Counted from the stretch's first letter, positions 9,410 to 18,200 are shown. The stretch is DNA of 64,000 nt from Lewinellaceae bacterium (GCA_020636105.1 JACJYL010000001.1:2232001-2296000), one strand, 5' to 3'. Numbers and translations: made by a program. Notes: generated from the letters alone by a model not told the origin.

Positions 9410-9532
9410 GAGGTGACTTCTATGCCGGGTGGGCATTGCGAAATAGCAAAAGGTGTCATCTCGTATGCTCGTTGCTGGTTACTGGTTATTCGCAAAAAAC
9501 GAGCAACAAGTACCCAGCAACGAGTAACCACT
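9410..9532. repeat. REP-like palindrome plus inverted GTTRCTS heptamers
   Basis: A 53-bp REP-like unit (9410-9462; GAGGTGAC at the left, GTCATCTC at the right) has an AAATA variant of the central loop. It is followed by forward heptamers (GTTGCTG, GTTACTG), a spacer containing a run of A, and the same heptamers in reverse (GAGCAAC, CAGCAAC, GAGTAAC), so the whole could fold back on itself. It fills the gap between the radical-SAM gene and the secreted protein. Confidence 0.8.
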
Positions 9533-9540
9533 ATTCAGTC

Positions 9541-10443
9541 CTATTTGGTTGTGCTTTCTAAAAATTCTTTAATATAACCCGGAGTGGATACGATCTTCAT
9601 AAAAGTACCCATCGTCAGATCAGGAAATGAAATCGCGATTCTGTACCGGCCATGCAACATATAAACTTTATTGTCAGAAACCAACATTTCGTAGGGTAAA
9701 AATGCGGTATGTTTTGGGGTACCAATATCGATAGTTGGCATAAAGCTACTTTCCCCGTTTTCTCCATTAAGGCCGATCCCGTATAATTTCAACTTTTTAT
9801 CCGGCAAAGCTACAGCATAAACTTTGGCCAGGCCTTTTATCCCTTTGCTGAAATTTCCGTCAATTTTAGCCACCGCCGCATCGTAATTCCCAAAGGAATT
9901 CAATTCAATATTATCTTGAAAATAGGGCATTCCCATCATGTAATGATACCCCTGAAGGTCAGATCCTGTCATCCCTTTTTTGGCTCCAAACATGGTTCCG
10001 CTCTTTTCTCCCAAGGGGGCCAGGGCTGTTTTTAACCGGTCAGAAAGGGTTGAATACAGGGAAGAAACTTTGCTGTAGTTTTTCTGAAAATAAGCGTTCC
10101 CCCAATATTCAGGAGTCGAATAAGAAACGATAACCTTACCGGCTTCTTTTGTGATGGCAACCCTTAACACCAGCGCAAATCCGGCTGTTCCTCCCACCTT
10201 TCCCACTGCGCTTTTGAGCTCGGAACAAGTTATCGCAATCAGCCATCGGTTGGCATCATTGGCAGGTTTATATTCCCCCACCACCGTAAAGTCATTGGAT
10301 TCCAGCGCTGCTTTCACGTCGGCTTTAACACTGATTATTGTGCCAGTAGTTTCTGCCCCAATGGTATAGGGTTTATAGGTCTGTGCCACAGCAATTTGGA
10401 GGCCAGCTGCCATCAGGAGAGCCAGTACAAATACATTTTTCAT
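9541..10443 (-). CDS. Secreted protein of unknown function
   Basis: A 300-residue protein with a clear signal peptide (residues 1-20, MKNVFVLALLMAAGLQIAVA). The first mature part (VKADVKAALESNDFTVVGEYKP, then a strand-rich region to about 110) vaguely resembles DUF302-type folds, a weak similarity. The rest has no motif I recognise. It contains one cysteine only, so no heme or Fe-S site is apparent. It lies between the BchD-like gene and the radical-SAM gene on the same strand, with a 310-base repeat-filled gap upstream. Confidence 0.6.
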   Translation of the reverse strand: MKNVFVLALLMAAGLQIAVAQTYKPYTIGAETTGTIISVKADVKAALESNDFTVVGEYKPANDANRWLIAITCSELKSAVGKVGGTAGFALVLRVAITKEAGKVIVSYSTPEYWGNAYFQKNYSKVSSLYSTLSDRLKTALAPLGEKSGTMFGAKKGMTGSDLQGYHYMMGMPYFQDNIELNSFGNYDAAVAKIDGNFSKGIKGLAKVYAVALPDKKLKLYGIGLNGENGESSFMPTIDIGTPKHTAFLPYEMLVSDNKVYMLHGRYRIAISFPDLTMGTFMKIVSTPGYIKEFLESTTK

Positions 10444-10596
10444 AATAGTAGTTTTATGTTTGGAAAATCTGTTTGTTTGAACGCCTAAGATACCAATAAA
10501 CCCTTGTTTTTCATAGTTTTTCGAAGGGCTGTTTTCATCCTATACGGGGCAAATAAAAGGAGTAATTAAACTAGTTTTATTTCCCAGATTGTTTTT

Positions 10597-10735
10597 GTTT
10601 CAAAGTTGTTTCAAAATGGTTTCAATATGGTTAAAAACAACAACCTAAAACAACTTTGAAACTATCTAAAACAACCTGAAACAACCTGAAACAACTTTGA
10701 AACCCCCTGAAACTATTTTAAACATTCAAAACAAA
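10597..10735. repeat. Inverted repeat within a 10-bp-period AAACAACCTG array
   Basis: GTTTCAAAGTTGTTTCA (10597-10613) has its exact 17-base reverse complement at 10687-10703. Between and beyond lie units of about 10 bases (AAACAACCTG twice, AAACAACTTTG, AAACCCCCTG, AAACTATTTT). In minus-strand transcription it follows the stop of the BchD-like gene. Confidence 0.75.
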
Positions 10736-10753
10736 AATTTAGTCCTTAACGCA

Positions 10754-12652
10754 CTATTTACTCCTGACCTCCGCCACTTTTTGTTCCACTAATTTTGATA
10801 CCTTTTCGGGCTGGGCCCTCGGCAAGTAAAAATAATGGGCCCCCAACCAATCAGCGACATCCTTACCTTCACTGTGAGGCACAAAATAACGCCTGGTATC
10901 AAAAAAAATAGAAGCAGTCAGTTTTTCCCGAAGCGCCAGGCTCAGTCGTTCTACCTCCCTCCAGGCGACTACCTCGTTAAATTCTCCTTCACCGAGAGGT
11001 TTTAAAGGCTGGTTGGCCCTGCCATCGGTAAACAAAATCAATACGGTACCGGCGACTTCCCACCGGGATTCAGCCTGTTTGGCCAAAGCCAGGCTTTTCA
11101 ACAAAGCAGCCGAAAGAGGGGTCTTTCCTCCTGCCGGAAAACTTTTCAGTGACCGACAGGCTTTGGCAATGCTGTTCCCCGGAGCCAGGATCATTTTGGC
11201 ATCGTTATGCCTGAAATACAACATAGCCACTTTATCCCTGTAAACGTAAGCCTTTTCCAAAAGAGAGATGGCTGACTTCCGCGCCGCTCCAAGCCTGTTC
11301 AATGCCATAGAACCCGAACCATCCACAGCAAAAATAAACAGCAGACCGATTCGGTGCCGGAATTGCTTAATTCGATAATCAGCCTTCTGTACCTCAAAGG
11401 GTAATCCCCCCTCCTGTTTTTGTTTCGTTGGCCGAAAAGAAGAAGCCAGTGCCGCCGCTTTCAGGGTAGCCATCAGGTCTATCCTGCCTTGGCCGGGGTG
11501 GCCCGGAACAGAACGAATATGCCGTCCGCGCCAGGCGTTGAAGGCATTGACATGGCGGCCGCTCCCTTTCATCTGTTTGGTCTCAGAGGAAATTCCCGGT
11601 AAATAAACAGATCCCGGATCTTCATCATCAAAATTGGGCATCCCTTCTGTAGTTCGGGCACGGTCGTCTCCTCCGGCATTGGCGCTATTGGACTGTGGAT
11701 TGGGCATACCCCGCCCATCTTCCTTTTTTGGGTCGGAAGGCTGGGTTTCGGTATCCTGGTTTTGGGGTTCAGACTGCCCTCCTGAAGGTTTTCTTTCCTC
11801 CCCTTCCTCGGATTCCTTGTTTTGTGCCCCATCCTTTCCGCTGACACCCGGCATAACGGAACCTGACATTCTGTTCAAATAAACCAGTCGGGCCGCCAGT
11901 TCCACATCCTGATCCGTAACGGGAATCCGCTGATGCAGCGCTGCATTGGCCTTGGCACACAGGGTCGCAAAAACTTCATTACGGTTGCCCTCAACAGCTG
12001 TCTGGTCGGCCAATACACAAAGTTCCTCCACCTGGTCTTTCCGGATGGTAACGTCCTTTTTTATTTCGTACCCTTTCTCTACCTTATTGATAATTTCCGG
12101 GGCTATTTCAAGGCTTCTTTCGTAATTTTTGGCAATAAAAAGTCGCATCGGCAAATGCGCCAGGGTTTTGGTGTACACTACAAAGGCAACTCGTTCTGAC
12201 AATGACTCCGCAATATGCCCTTCCTCGGGGTCGAAAGTGCCAATTAATGTAAATTGAGCAGGGAAAGACTGGGATATTCCTTCTCTTTCCAGTTGTACCT
12301 CATTGCTCATTGAAGCCTGAAGCAAAGCATTGACGAGTTCAGGTGCCAGCAGGTTGATCTGGTCGACGAACAAAACGCCGCCATGAGCTTCGGCCAACAA
12401 ACCTTTACTGACCACCAGCCTTCCGGCCCTGCTTGAAAGTTCGAGGTCTATTCCCCCTACTAACCTGTCCATACTGCACCCCAGGGGTACATTGACAAAA
12501 GGTCTGTTTTTCCAAAGGGCACGAGAGGCCCTGGCGATAGAGGTTTTGCCCGTTCCCGGAGGCCCGCCGATCAATACGCCTTTCAACCCGGGCTCAATGG
12601 CTGCCAGGCATAGGGTGATTAAAGGGTCTTTCTGTCCGAAAATTGAGGTCAT
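10754..12652 (-). CDS. Chelatase subunit D-like protein: AAA+ ATPase with VWA domain
   Basis: A 632-residue protein with the layout of magnesium/cobalt chelatase subunit D (BchD/ChlD). It has an AAA+ domain (residues 1-260; Walker A GGPPGTGKTS at 29-38, Walker B GGVLFVDQINLL near 90-101), a long Pro/acidic linker (about 270-350) and a C-terminal VWA domain with the MIDAS motif DGSGS near residue 443. Unlike many D subunits it keeps an intact Walker A. It pairs with the I-like gene 430 bases upstream. No H/CobN catalytic subunit is in the window, so the metal and substrate are unknown. GTTRCTS heptamers begin four bases from its start codon, so its translation signal overlaps repeat DNA. Confidence 0.8.
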   Translation of the reverse strand: MTSIFGQKDPLITLCLAAIEPGLKGVLIGGPPGTGKTSIARASRALWKNRPFVNVPLGCSMDRLVGGIDLELSSRAGRLVVSKGLLAEAHGGVLFVDQINLLAPELVNALLQASMSNEVQLEREGISQSFPAQFTLIGTFDPEEGHIAESLSERVAFVVYTKTLAHLPMRLFIAKNYERSLEIAPEIINKVEKGYEIKKDVTIRKDQVEELCVLADQTAVEGNRNEVFATLCAKANAALHQRIPVTDQDVELAARLVYLNRMSGSVMPGVSGKDGAQNKESEEGEERKPSGGQSEPQNQDTETQPSDPKKEDGRGMPNPQSNSANAGGDDRARTTEGMPNFDDEDPGSVYLPGISSETKQMKGSGRHVNAFNAWRGRHIRSVPGHPGQGRIDLMATLKAAALASSFRPTKQKQEGGLPFEVQKADYRIKQFRHRIGLLFIFAVDGSGSMALNRLGAARKSAISLLEKAYVYRDKVAMLYFRHNDAKMILAPGNSIAKACRSLKSFPAGGKTPLSAALLKSLALAKQAESRWEVAGTVLILFTDGRANQPLKPLGEGEFNEVVAWREVERLSLALREKLTASIFFDTRRYFVPHSEGKDVADWLGAHYFYLPRAQPEKVSKLVEQKVAEVRSK

Positions 12653-12656
12653 GCTG

Positions 12657-13075
12657 GTTACTGGTTGCTGGTTGCTCGTTACTGGTTACTCGTTACTCGA
12701 GGTGACTTCTTCGCCGGGTAGGCATTGCGAAAACGCAAAAGGTGTCATCTCGTTGCTAGTTGCTCGTTGCTCGTTGCTCGAGGTGACTTCTTCGCCGGGT
12801 AGGCATTGCGAAAACGCAAAAGGTGTCATCTCGTTGCTCGTTACTCGTTACTCGAGGTGACCTCTTCGCCGGGTAGGCATTGCGAAAACGCAAAAGGTGT
12901 CATCTCGTTGCTCGTTGCTGGTTGCTCGTTACTCGTTACTCGAGGTGACTTCTTCGCCGGGCGGACATTGCGAAATTGCAAAAGGTGTCATCTCGTTGCT
13001 CGTTGCTGGTTGCTCGTTACTCGAGGTGACTTCTTCGCCGGGCGGACATTGCGAAAACGCAAAAGGTGTCATCTT
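12657..13075. repeat. Composite array: five REP-like units linked by GTTRCTS heptamers
   Basis: Five 53-base units start at 12699, 12780, 12854, 12942 and 13023. Each runs from GAGGTGAC to GTCATCTC, with an inner hairpin TTGCG-AAAA-CGCAA (the fourth unit has a variant). The spacers are 28, 21, 35 and 28 bases, every one a whole number of heptamers (GTTGCTC, GTTACTC, GTTGCTG, GTTGCTA). Six more heptamers (12657-12698) precede the first unit. It occupies the gap between the two chelatase-like genes. Open frames through it are repeat artefacts. Confidence 0.92.
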
Positions 13076-13083
13076 GTTGGCTA

Positions 13084-14088
13084 TTACGTTCCGGGAAACA
13101 GATCGGCCATTACTTCCCTGATTTTTATGCCGGAATCAATTTCTTCCAATGGATCTTTGCGCAGTCTGTGTCTCAGGCACATGGGGGCCACTGCTTTGAG
13201 ATCCTCCGTATGTACTACTTTTTTGCCGTTGAAAGCGGCGAGTGCTTTGGCTGCGCGGGTGATGATAATTTCTCCGCGATGCCCGTCTATTTTCAACTTA
13301 AGGCATAATTCAATGGCACGGGCCATGAGCTTTTCTGAAATACTAACTTCCGGAAACAGGGCCCTGGCCTTTTTAATTTTTTCCCGTAAACGCTCCTGTT
13401 CCCCTTCCCATTTTGCAATAAAAGCCACAGGATTTTGACGGAAGGCTTCCGTGCGCAGCACCACTTCCACCCGTTTTTCGATGTCAGAGATGGTAAATAT
13501 TTCAGTGTACAATCCAAAGCGGTCCAGCAATTGTGGCCGGAGGTCTCCTTCTTCGGGGTTTCCTGAACCTACCAAAACAAATCTGGCAGGATGCCTCACA
13601 CTCAGTCCTTCCCGCTCGACGATATTGATGCCACTGACCGCCACATCAAGCAAAAGATCAACCAGGTGGTCCTCGAGCAAATTGACTTCATCGATGTACA
13701 AAAATCCGCCGTGAGCCCTGGCGAGCAGGCCCGGTTCAAAAGATTTTTTCCCATGGGTCAGAGCCATCTCGATATCCAGTGTGCCCACCACCCTGTCTTC
13801 CGTGGCACTTAAAGGCAAATCTACAATGGGAACGGCCTCCTCACGAAGCACATTCAAGGGCATTTTCGTTCGTTCGCCCTGAACACTTATTTCCGCCATC
13901 ACCTCATTTTCCTCCAGAGGCGGCAACAGGGAAGCCAGGGCGCGAACCGAAGTACTCTTGGCCGTACCGCGATGTCCCATGATCAATACCCCGCCAATTC
14001 CCCGGTCGATGGCATTTAAGATCAGGGCAAGTTTCATCTCCTCCTGGCCTACGATTGCGGTGAAGGGAAAATGTATCTTTTTGGACAT
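13084..14088 (-). CDS. Chelatase subunit I-like AAA+ ATPase
   Basis: A 334-residue protein closely following magnesium chelatase subunit I (BchI/ChlI). Walker A is GHRGTAKST (38-46) and Walker B GGFLYIDEVNLL is near 128-139. The family insertion containing 'REGLSVRHPARFVLVGSGNPEEGDLRPQLLDRFGL' (given in part: GSGNPEEGDLRPQLLDRFGL) is present, as is a C-terminal helical lid ending in IREVMADLFPG. Subunit I forms a hexameric ring with subunit D and drives Mg or Co insertion by the H/CobN subunit. In non-phototrophic Bacteroidota such pairs often serve cobaltochelatase. The partner H subunit is not in the window. It lies 165 bases after the membrane oxidoreductase, with a hairpin between. Confidence 0.87.
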   Translation of the reverse strand: MSKKIHFPFTAIVGQEEMKLALILNAIDRGIGGVLIMGHRGTAKSTSVRALASLLPPLEENEVMAEISVQGERTKMPLNVLREEAVPIVDLPLSATEDRVVGTLDIEMALTHGKKSFEPGLLARAHGGFLYIDEVNLLEDHLVDLLLDVAVSGINIVEREGLSVRHPARFVLVGSGNPEEGDLRPQLLDRFGLYTEIFTISDIEKRVEVVLRTEAFRQNPVAFIAKWEGEQERLREKIKKARALFPEVSISEKLMARAIELCLKLKIDGHRGEIIITRAAKALAAFNGKKVVHTEDLKAVAPMCLRHRLRKDPLEEIDSGIKIREVMADLFPGT

Positions 14089-14195
14089 TGGTTTTTATTA
14101 ATAATCAAAAAAATATCTTTCTAGTGGGTTGGACTTTATTACGCTGAAAGCCGCAAAAAATACTCCTGTTGGTCAGGAAGGCTCATTTTGAACAA

Positions 14196-14224
14196 TGCCC
14201 CTTCTGCAAATCGCAAAAGGGGCA
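14196..14224 (-). terminator. Hairpin after the etf-EMO genes
   Basis: TGCCCCTT (14196-14203) pairs with AAGGGGCA (14217-14224) between the stop of the membrane oxidoreductase and the start of the BchI-like gene. No clear T-run follows on the minus strand, so it could be an attenuator or mRNA 3' end rather than a full terminator. Confidence 0.4.
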
Positions 14225-14253
14225 CCCGTTTTATCTGTAAAATGTAAAATACA

Positions 14254-16338
14254 TTAAATGGCTTCTTCTATCAGTTCAATGATATCCCTCACCGCTATTT
14301 TACCTTCGTTACCGGAAGTTTTCACGGCATCGGAATACATGGCATAATCCTTCGGACAAGCGATGATAAAATACTCGATATCGCCAAGAGACAAGGCCTC
14401 CTTGATCCGCATTTCACTCGGGCGTTCTTCAAGTTTGGAATCATCCATCCATATGCGTCCGCCCCCGGCGCCACAGCAGAAAGAATTTTCTTTATTCCGA
14501 GGCATCTCTACCAATTCTACGCCTACTGCTTCAAGCAACCTCCTCGGTGCTGAAGTCTCTCCGTTATACCTGCCAAGATAACAAGGATCGTGATAAGTAA
14601 CTTTTACGCCTTTAAGTTTATTGGAAAACGTAAGCTTGCCTTCATCAATCAATTTACACAGCAATCCGGTGTAATGGTGAATGGTATAATTGCCCCCGAA
14701 TTCCGGATATTCGTTCTTGATGGTATTGAAAGAGTGTGGATCTGTGGTGAAGATCTCTTTAAACTGGGCGCCTTCAAACGCAGCAATATTATCTTCTGCC
14801 AACATTTCGTACAGTCCTTCCTCCCCTATCCTTCGCACATCGTTCCCGGCATTTTTCTCTGCTTCATACAGGATTCCAAAATCGAGGCCAATGTTATTGA
14901 AAATGGTAGCCACTTTACGGGTCAAAACCTGCATTCTTGCATCAAAAGACGCGTAGTCGCCAACAAACCATAAGTATTCAACGGCTTCCTTCCTGGCATC
15001 CTTGACCTTGAAATCAAGTCCCTGGGTCCACTTGGCACGCATCCTGTCAGGCTTCCCAAAGGAATTTCCGTAATCGCCGATATTCATCAGCGTATCCTGA
15101 AGCATATCCTCCATATTCCCCTGGTCAACAAGGGTTCTGCGCAGATTTACAATGGTCGTCAAATGCTCAATCCCTACCGGACAAGCCTCTACGCAAGCCA
15201 TACAAGTCGTACAGGCCCAAAGGGTCTCAGCCTTAATGATATCCCCCGCGATTGCCGGTTCTTTTTTAGCTTTTCCGTTGCCATTACTATTGAATGTCTG
15301 GCCAAACCATTCCGGCTTTCCGATCGTCGAATCGGCATAGGTGCGCATATCCAGGATCAGGTCACGCGGAGACAATGGAGCACCTGAATTTTTTGCCGGA
15401 CAAGCCACATGGCAACGCCCGCATTTTGTACAGGAATCAAAATCCATCAATTCCTTCCAGGTGAAATTATCTATTTTAACATAACCCATGCCTTCCTTCA
15501 TCTTTTCTTCAGAAACTCTTGGAAGCTTCTGAACAGCATTTTCTTCGGTAAACATGAGGTTGGCAAAATCCACCAGCATGTGCATCGCTTTGGAATACGG
15601 AATGTAGGCTATAAACAGCAATACGACGATCCCATGCACCCACCAAATGATCATGTGCAGCGGGTTAAGAGCACCAATAGAATCGATTACCGTAGCCAGG
15701 GCATAACCAACAGGCGACGCCCATTTTTCAAAAAAAGGGAAACCGTCGGCAGCGATCCTGGACGCTTCAATGACAAAACCGGTTAAGGCAATAAAAACCA
15801 GCAGCCAGGTAAATATTTTATCATCTGTCGCGTACCCTTTACGGTTGTAGTCCTCTGCCTTCCTGTCCACCCTGGTATAATTGAGCTTTTCAGGTTTTCT
15901 GCTTCGCCGGAACAACATCATCAATAATCCCACGATAAACAGTACCCCAAAAACATCCATAAACAGGGAAAAGACCAGGTAAAAGGTACCTTTTAGTAAA
16001 TGAATACCAAAAACAGGTTCCATAAAATCATGGTCGATGGCGATGATGGCTGTTCCTATCAAAAGCACGATGAATCCCCAGAAGATCATCCAGTGGGCGT
16101 AACCGGCATAGGCATCACGTTTCATCACCGTGGCGTTGGTGGTCATTTTCCCAAGGGCTTTCAAAAACCGGCCGCCAATGTTATTGAATCGACCATTTTC
16201 GCTGCCTCTTCTGTACTTTTTGTACTTCAGCCAAAAACCGAACAGAAAAAATGCTACCGTCGACAATCCTACAACATAAAATACAATTTGCATCCAGGTA
16301 GGAAAATTCCGAAATATTACTCTTGTCATTTCATCCAT
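14254..16338 (-). CDS. Membrane Fe-S/CCG oxidoreductase, ETF:menaquinone oxidoreductase (EMO) type
   Basis: A 694-residue fusion. The N-terminal ~260 residues hold about six membrane helices resembling NarI-like cytochrome b, with histidines in or next to helices (H82, H228, H235) suited to heme b. Two [4Fe-4S] ferredoxin motifs follow (CTKCGRCHVACP at 303-314 and CTTCMACVEACP at 376-387), then a C-terminal HdrD-type region with a CCG motif (HDPCYLGRYNGE and SFCCGAGGGRIW). Proteins of this layout beside etfBA in other bacteria pass electrons from reduced ETF to menaquinone. It directly follows EtfB and EtfA (gap 65 bases), so it is the likely membrane exit for electrons from sHdr. Direct reaction with quinone is inferred from the family. 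Confidence 0.85.
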   Translation of the reverse strand: MDEMTRVIFRNFPTWMQIVFYVVGLSTVAFFLFGFWLKYKKYRRGSENGRFNNIGGRFLKALGKMTTNATVMKRDAYAGYAHWMIFWGFIVLLIGTAIIAIDHDFMEPVFGIHLLKGTFYLVFSLFMDVFGVLFIVGLLMMLFRRSRKPEKLNYTRVDRKAEDYNRKGYATDDKIFTWLLVFIALTGFVIEASRIAADGFPFFEKWASPVGYALATVIDSIGALNPLHMIIWWVHGIVVLLFIAYIPYSKAMHMLVDFANLMFTEENAVQKLPRVSEEKMKEGMGYVKIDNFTWKELMDFDSCTKCGRCHVACPAKNSGAPLSPRDLILDMRTYADSTIGKPEWFGQTFNSNGNGKAKKEPAIAGDIIKAETLWACTTCMACVEACPVGIEHLTTIVNLRRTLVDQGNMEDMLQDTLMNIGDYGNSFGKPDRMRAKWTQGLDFKVKDARKEAVEYLWFVGDYASFDARMQVLTRKVATIFNNIGLDFGILYEAEKNAGNDVRRIGEEGLYEMLAEDNIAAFEGAQFKEIFTTDPHSFNTIKNEYPEFGGNYTIHHYTGLLCKLIDEGKLTFSNKLKGVKVTYHDPCYLGRYNGETSAPRRLLEAVGVELVEMPRNKENSFCCGAGGGRIWMDDSKLEERPSEMRIKEALSLGDIEYFIIACPKDYAMYSDAVKTSGNEGKIAVRDIIELIEEAI

Positions 16339-16403
16339 AACCCCAACAAGTTTAAAATGATAAATTTTAACTGGTATATTTTAAAAACAGCCCGTTTTAA
16401 CCC

Positions 16404-17348
16404 CTAAAGTTTTCCGGTAATGGCCGGTACGAGGTCAAAAAGATCCTCCGTAGTTCCATAGTGGGCATAATCGAAAATCGGGGCATTGCTATCCGTATTG
16501 ATGGCAATGATCAATTCCGCATCTTTCATCCCTTCGATATGTTCAGGCGCTCCGCTGATCCCAAAAGCCAGGTAAACTTTAGGCTTGACCTTTAGGCCTG
16601 ATTTACCCACCTGCCGGGTTTTTCCAAGCCACTTATTATCCACAATAGGACGTGAACAGGAAACGACAGCGCCGAGTTTAGCGGCCAGTTCTTCCATCAT
16701 CGGCAGGTTATCTTCATTCTGAATGCCACGACCGACACTCACGAGAATATCCTGAGTGGTAATATCCACATCGCCACCTTCCGGCTCAATCAGTTTTTTG
16801 AATTTCACTTTGAGATTGCCTAGATCAGGGGCTGAGGCTTCTTCAACCACAGGGGCACCCCCTTGTTTTCCGGCAGCAGCAGGAAAGGCCCCGGCTAAAA
16901 CGGAGACGATATAAGCGCCGGATGTTTCAGATTCAACATTCATTTTACCGCCGTAAAGTTGGCTGGTAGCAGAATCTCCGGTCATTTGATTGACATAAGC
17001 CACCAATGGCATGTCCAAATCTACACTCAATCCCGCCCCAATATCCATTCCCATAGAAGTGTAGCCGGTCAATATGGCTTTGGCTCCCAGGCCCTTCACT
17101 ACCTCAGCGGCAGTTTTCCCGTAGGCTTCCGGATTGAATTGCGCCAGCTCGGGGCTGTCTACATAAACTACCTTATCGGCAGCACCCATCTGACCAGACA
17201 GGTCTTTGATACCGCTTCCCATCAGTAAGGCGATAGTTTGTCCGCCATAACCGGCGGCAAGTTCTTTTGCTTTGCCAAGCATTTCAAAAGTAATGTCATC
17301 TATTTGTCCTTTGAAATGCTCCGCTATTACGATTACATTATTACTCAT
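16404..17348 (-). CDS. etfA: Electron transfer flavoprotein subunit alpha
   Basis: A 314-residue EtfA. The N-terminal ETF domain is at about residues 3-180. The C-terminal FAD-binding domain carries the conserved SVGRGIQ, RQVGKSGLKVKPKVYLAFGISG and AINTDSNAPIFDYAHYGT elements. It forms a heterodimer with EtfB, encoded 63 bases upstream, and carries FAD. Given the neighbouring sHdr and EMO-type genes and the absence of acyl-CoA dehydrogenases in the window, it probably serves sulfur oxidation rather than fatty-acid oxidation. This is inference from context. Confidence 0.93.
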   Translation of the reverse strand: MSNNVIVIAEHFKGQIDDITFEMLGKAKELAAGYGGQTIALLMGSGIKDLSGQMGAADKVVYVDSPELAQFNPEAYGKTAAEVVKGLGAKAILTGYTSMGMDIGAGLSVDLDMPLVAYVNQMTGDSATSQLYGGKMNVESETSGAYIVSVLAGAFPAAAGKQGGAPVVEEASAPDLGNLKVKFKKLIEPEGGDVDITTQDILVSVGRGIQNEDNLPMMEELAAKLGAVVSCSRPIVDNKWLGKTRQVGKSGLKVKPKVYLAFGISGAPEHIEGMKDAELIIAINTDSNAPIFDYAHYGTTEDLFDLVPAITGKL

Positions 17349-17411
17349 TTTAGAAGATTTTTAGTTTGGGTAAAACATATAACATTGTTTCGGAAACACG
17401 TTAATTGATCC

Positions 17412-18161
17412 CTACCCTTTGATAAGGGATACGATTTTTGCGGCAATATCATCCGCTGAACCCGATAGCATTTGGGCGCCCTGGCCTGACACTGGTTTGA
17501 ACATACGTTTCACCTCTGTGCCGGCAGAGGCGTTCACCTCCCCTCCCGAAATTTCTTCGAGGGTAGTGCTGCTCATCGCCCGGCGCACCCTGGCCACCGG
17601 AACATAACGAGGGGTCTCCCTGGCTGTCTGGATACCCAGAACGGCAGGAAACTGAACCTCGAATTCTGCAATCACCCCTCCACTGTATTCTTTATGCACC
17701 GTGGCGGCATTGCCACTGACCTCCACCCCTGTAACGACGCTCACATGAGGCAATCCAAGGTAATGAGCCAGCAGAACAGCCATTTGACCATCCCGGTCAT
17801 CCACGGCCTGAACTCCGGTAAAAATAACGTCGTAATCCATTCCCTTGATGACGTTGGCCATAGCACGGGCAGCTTCGTGGCTTGACGGATTATCTCCTAC
17901 GCCCGTTACTTTGATCACGCGATCTGCACCTTTTGCCGCTGCGGCATAAAGGGCCTTGTCGATGTCTTCGCCGTCCAAAGCAATGGCGATCACCGTTCCG
18001 TCGTGGTCTTCTTTTTGCAAAAGAGCCTCTTCCAGGGCATGGTCATCAAATTCATTGACCTTGTATTTCAACCATTCGGTATCCAGTGCCTTTCCTGAAG
18101 ACGCAATCTCCAGTTCTTCCACCAGGTCGGGTACTTGTTTGATAGGTACGATAATATTCAT
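17412..18161 (-). CDS. etfB: Electron transfer flavoprotein subunit beta
   Basis: A 249-residue EtfB. It begins MNIIVPIKQVPD and keeps the family signatures VNEFDDHALEEAL, FTGVQAVDDRDGQMAVLLA (nucleotide binding) and TARETPRYVPVARVRRA (recognition-loop region). EtfB normally binds AMP, or a second FAD in bifurcating forms; the sequence does not decide which. It starts the etfB-etfA-EMO gene set. The 188-base gap to the upstream LipS gene contains a dispersed repeat, so this set could have its own promoter, but no clear TAnnTTTG box is seen. Confidence 0.92.
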   Translation of the reverse strand: MNIIVPIKQVPDLVEELEIASSGKALDTEWLKYKVNEFDDHALEEALLQKEDHDGTVIAIALDGEDIDKALYAAAAKGADRVIKVTGVGDNPSSHEAARAMANVIKGMDYDVIFTGVQAVDDRDGQMAVLLAHYLGLPHVSVVTGVEVSGNAATVHKEYSGGVIAEFEVQFPAVLGIQTARETPRYVPVARVRRAMSSTTLEEISGGEVNASAGTEVKRMFKPVSGQGAQMLSGSADDIAAKIVSLIKG

Positions 18162-18200
18162 AATAGTTTATTTTGTGTGTTAAGTTGTTTTTAATTAATT

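Noticed and set aside
12657..13075. CRISPR array (regular 53-base repeats with 21-35-base spacers)
   Set aside because: The spacers are all built from the same GTTRCTS heptamers rather than unique sequences, the repeat is far too long and palindromic over its whole length, and no cas genes are present.
12492..13438. Plus-strand open frames reading LLVTGYSLL-type sequence through the repeats, also at 19502-19903
   Set aside because: They are translations of heptamer and REP repeats and overlap real minus-strand genes; no start signal or family.
10754..14088. Bacteriochlorophyll synthesis (magnesium chelatase)
   Set aside because: No other photosynthesis gene and no H subunit; I/D-type pairs are also used for cobalt insertion and other tasks.
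16404..18161. ETF for fatty-acid beta-oxidation
   Set aside because: No acyl-CoA dehydrogenase or thiolase in the window; the genes lie between lipoate assembly and an EMO-type oxidoreductase. Not excluded by sequence alone.
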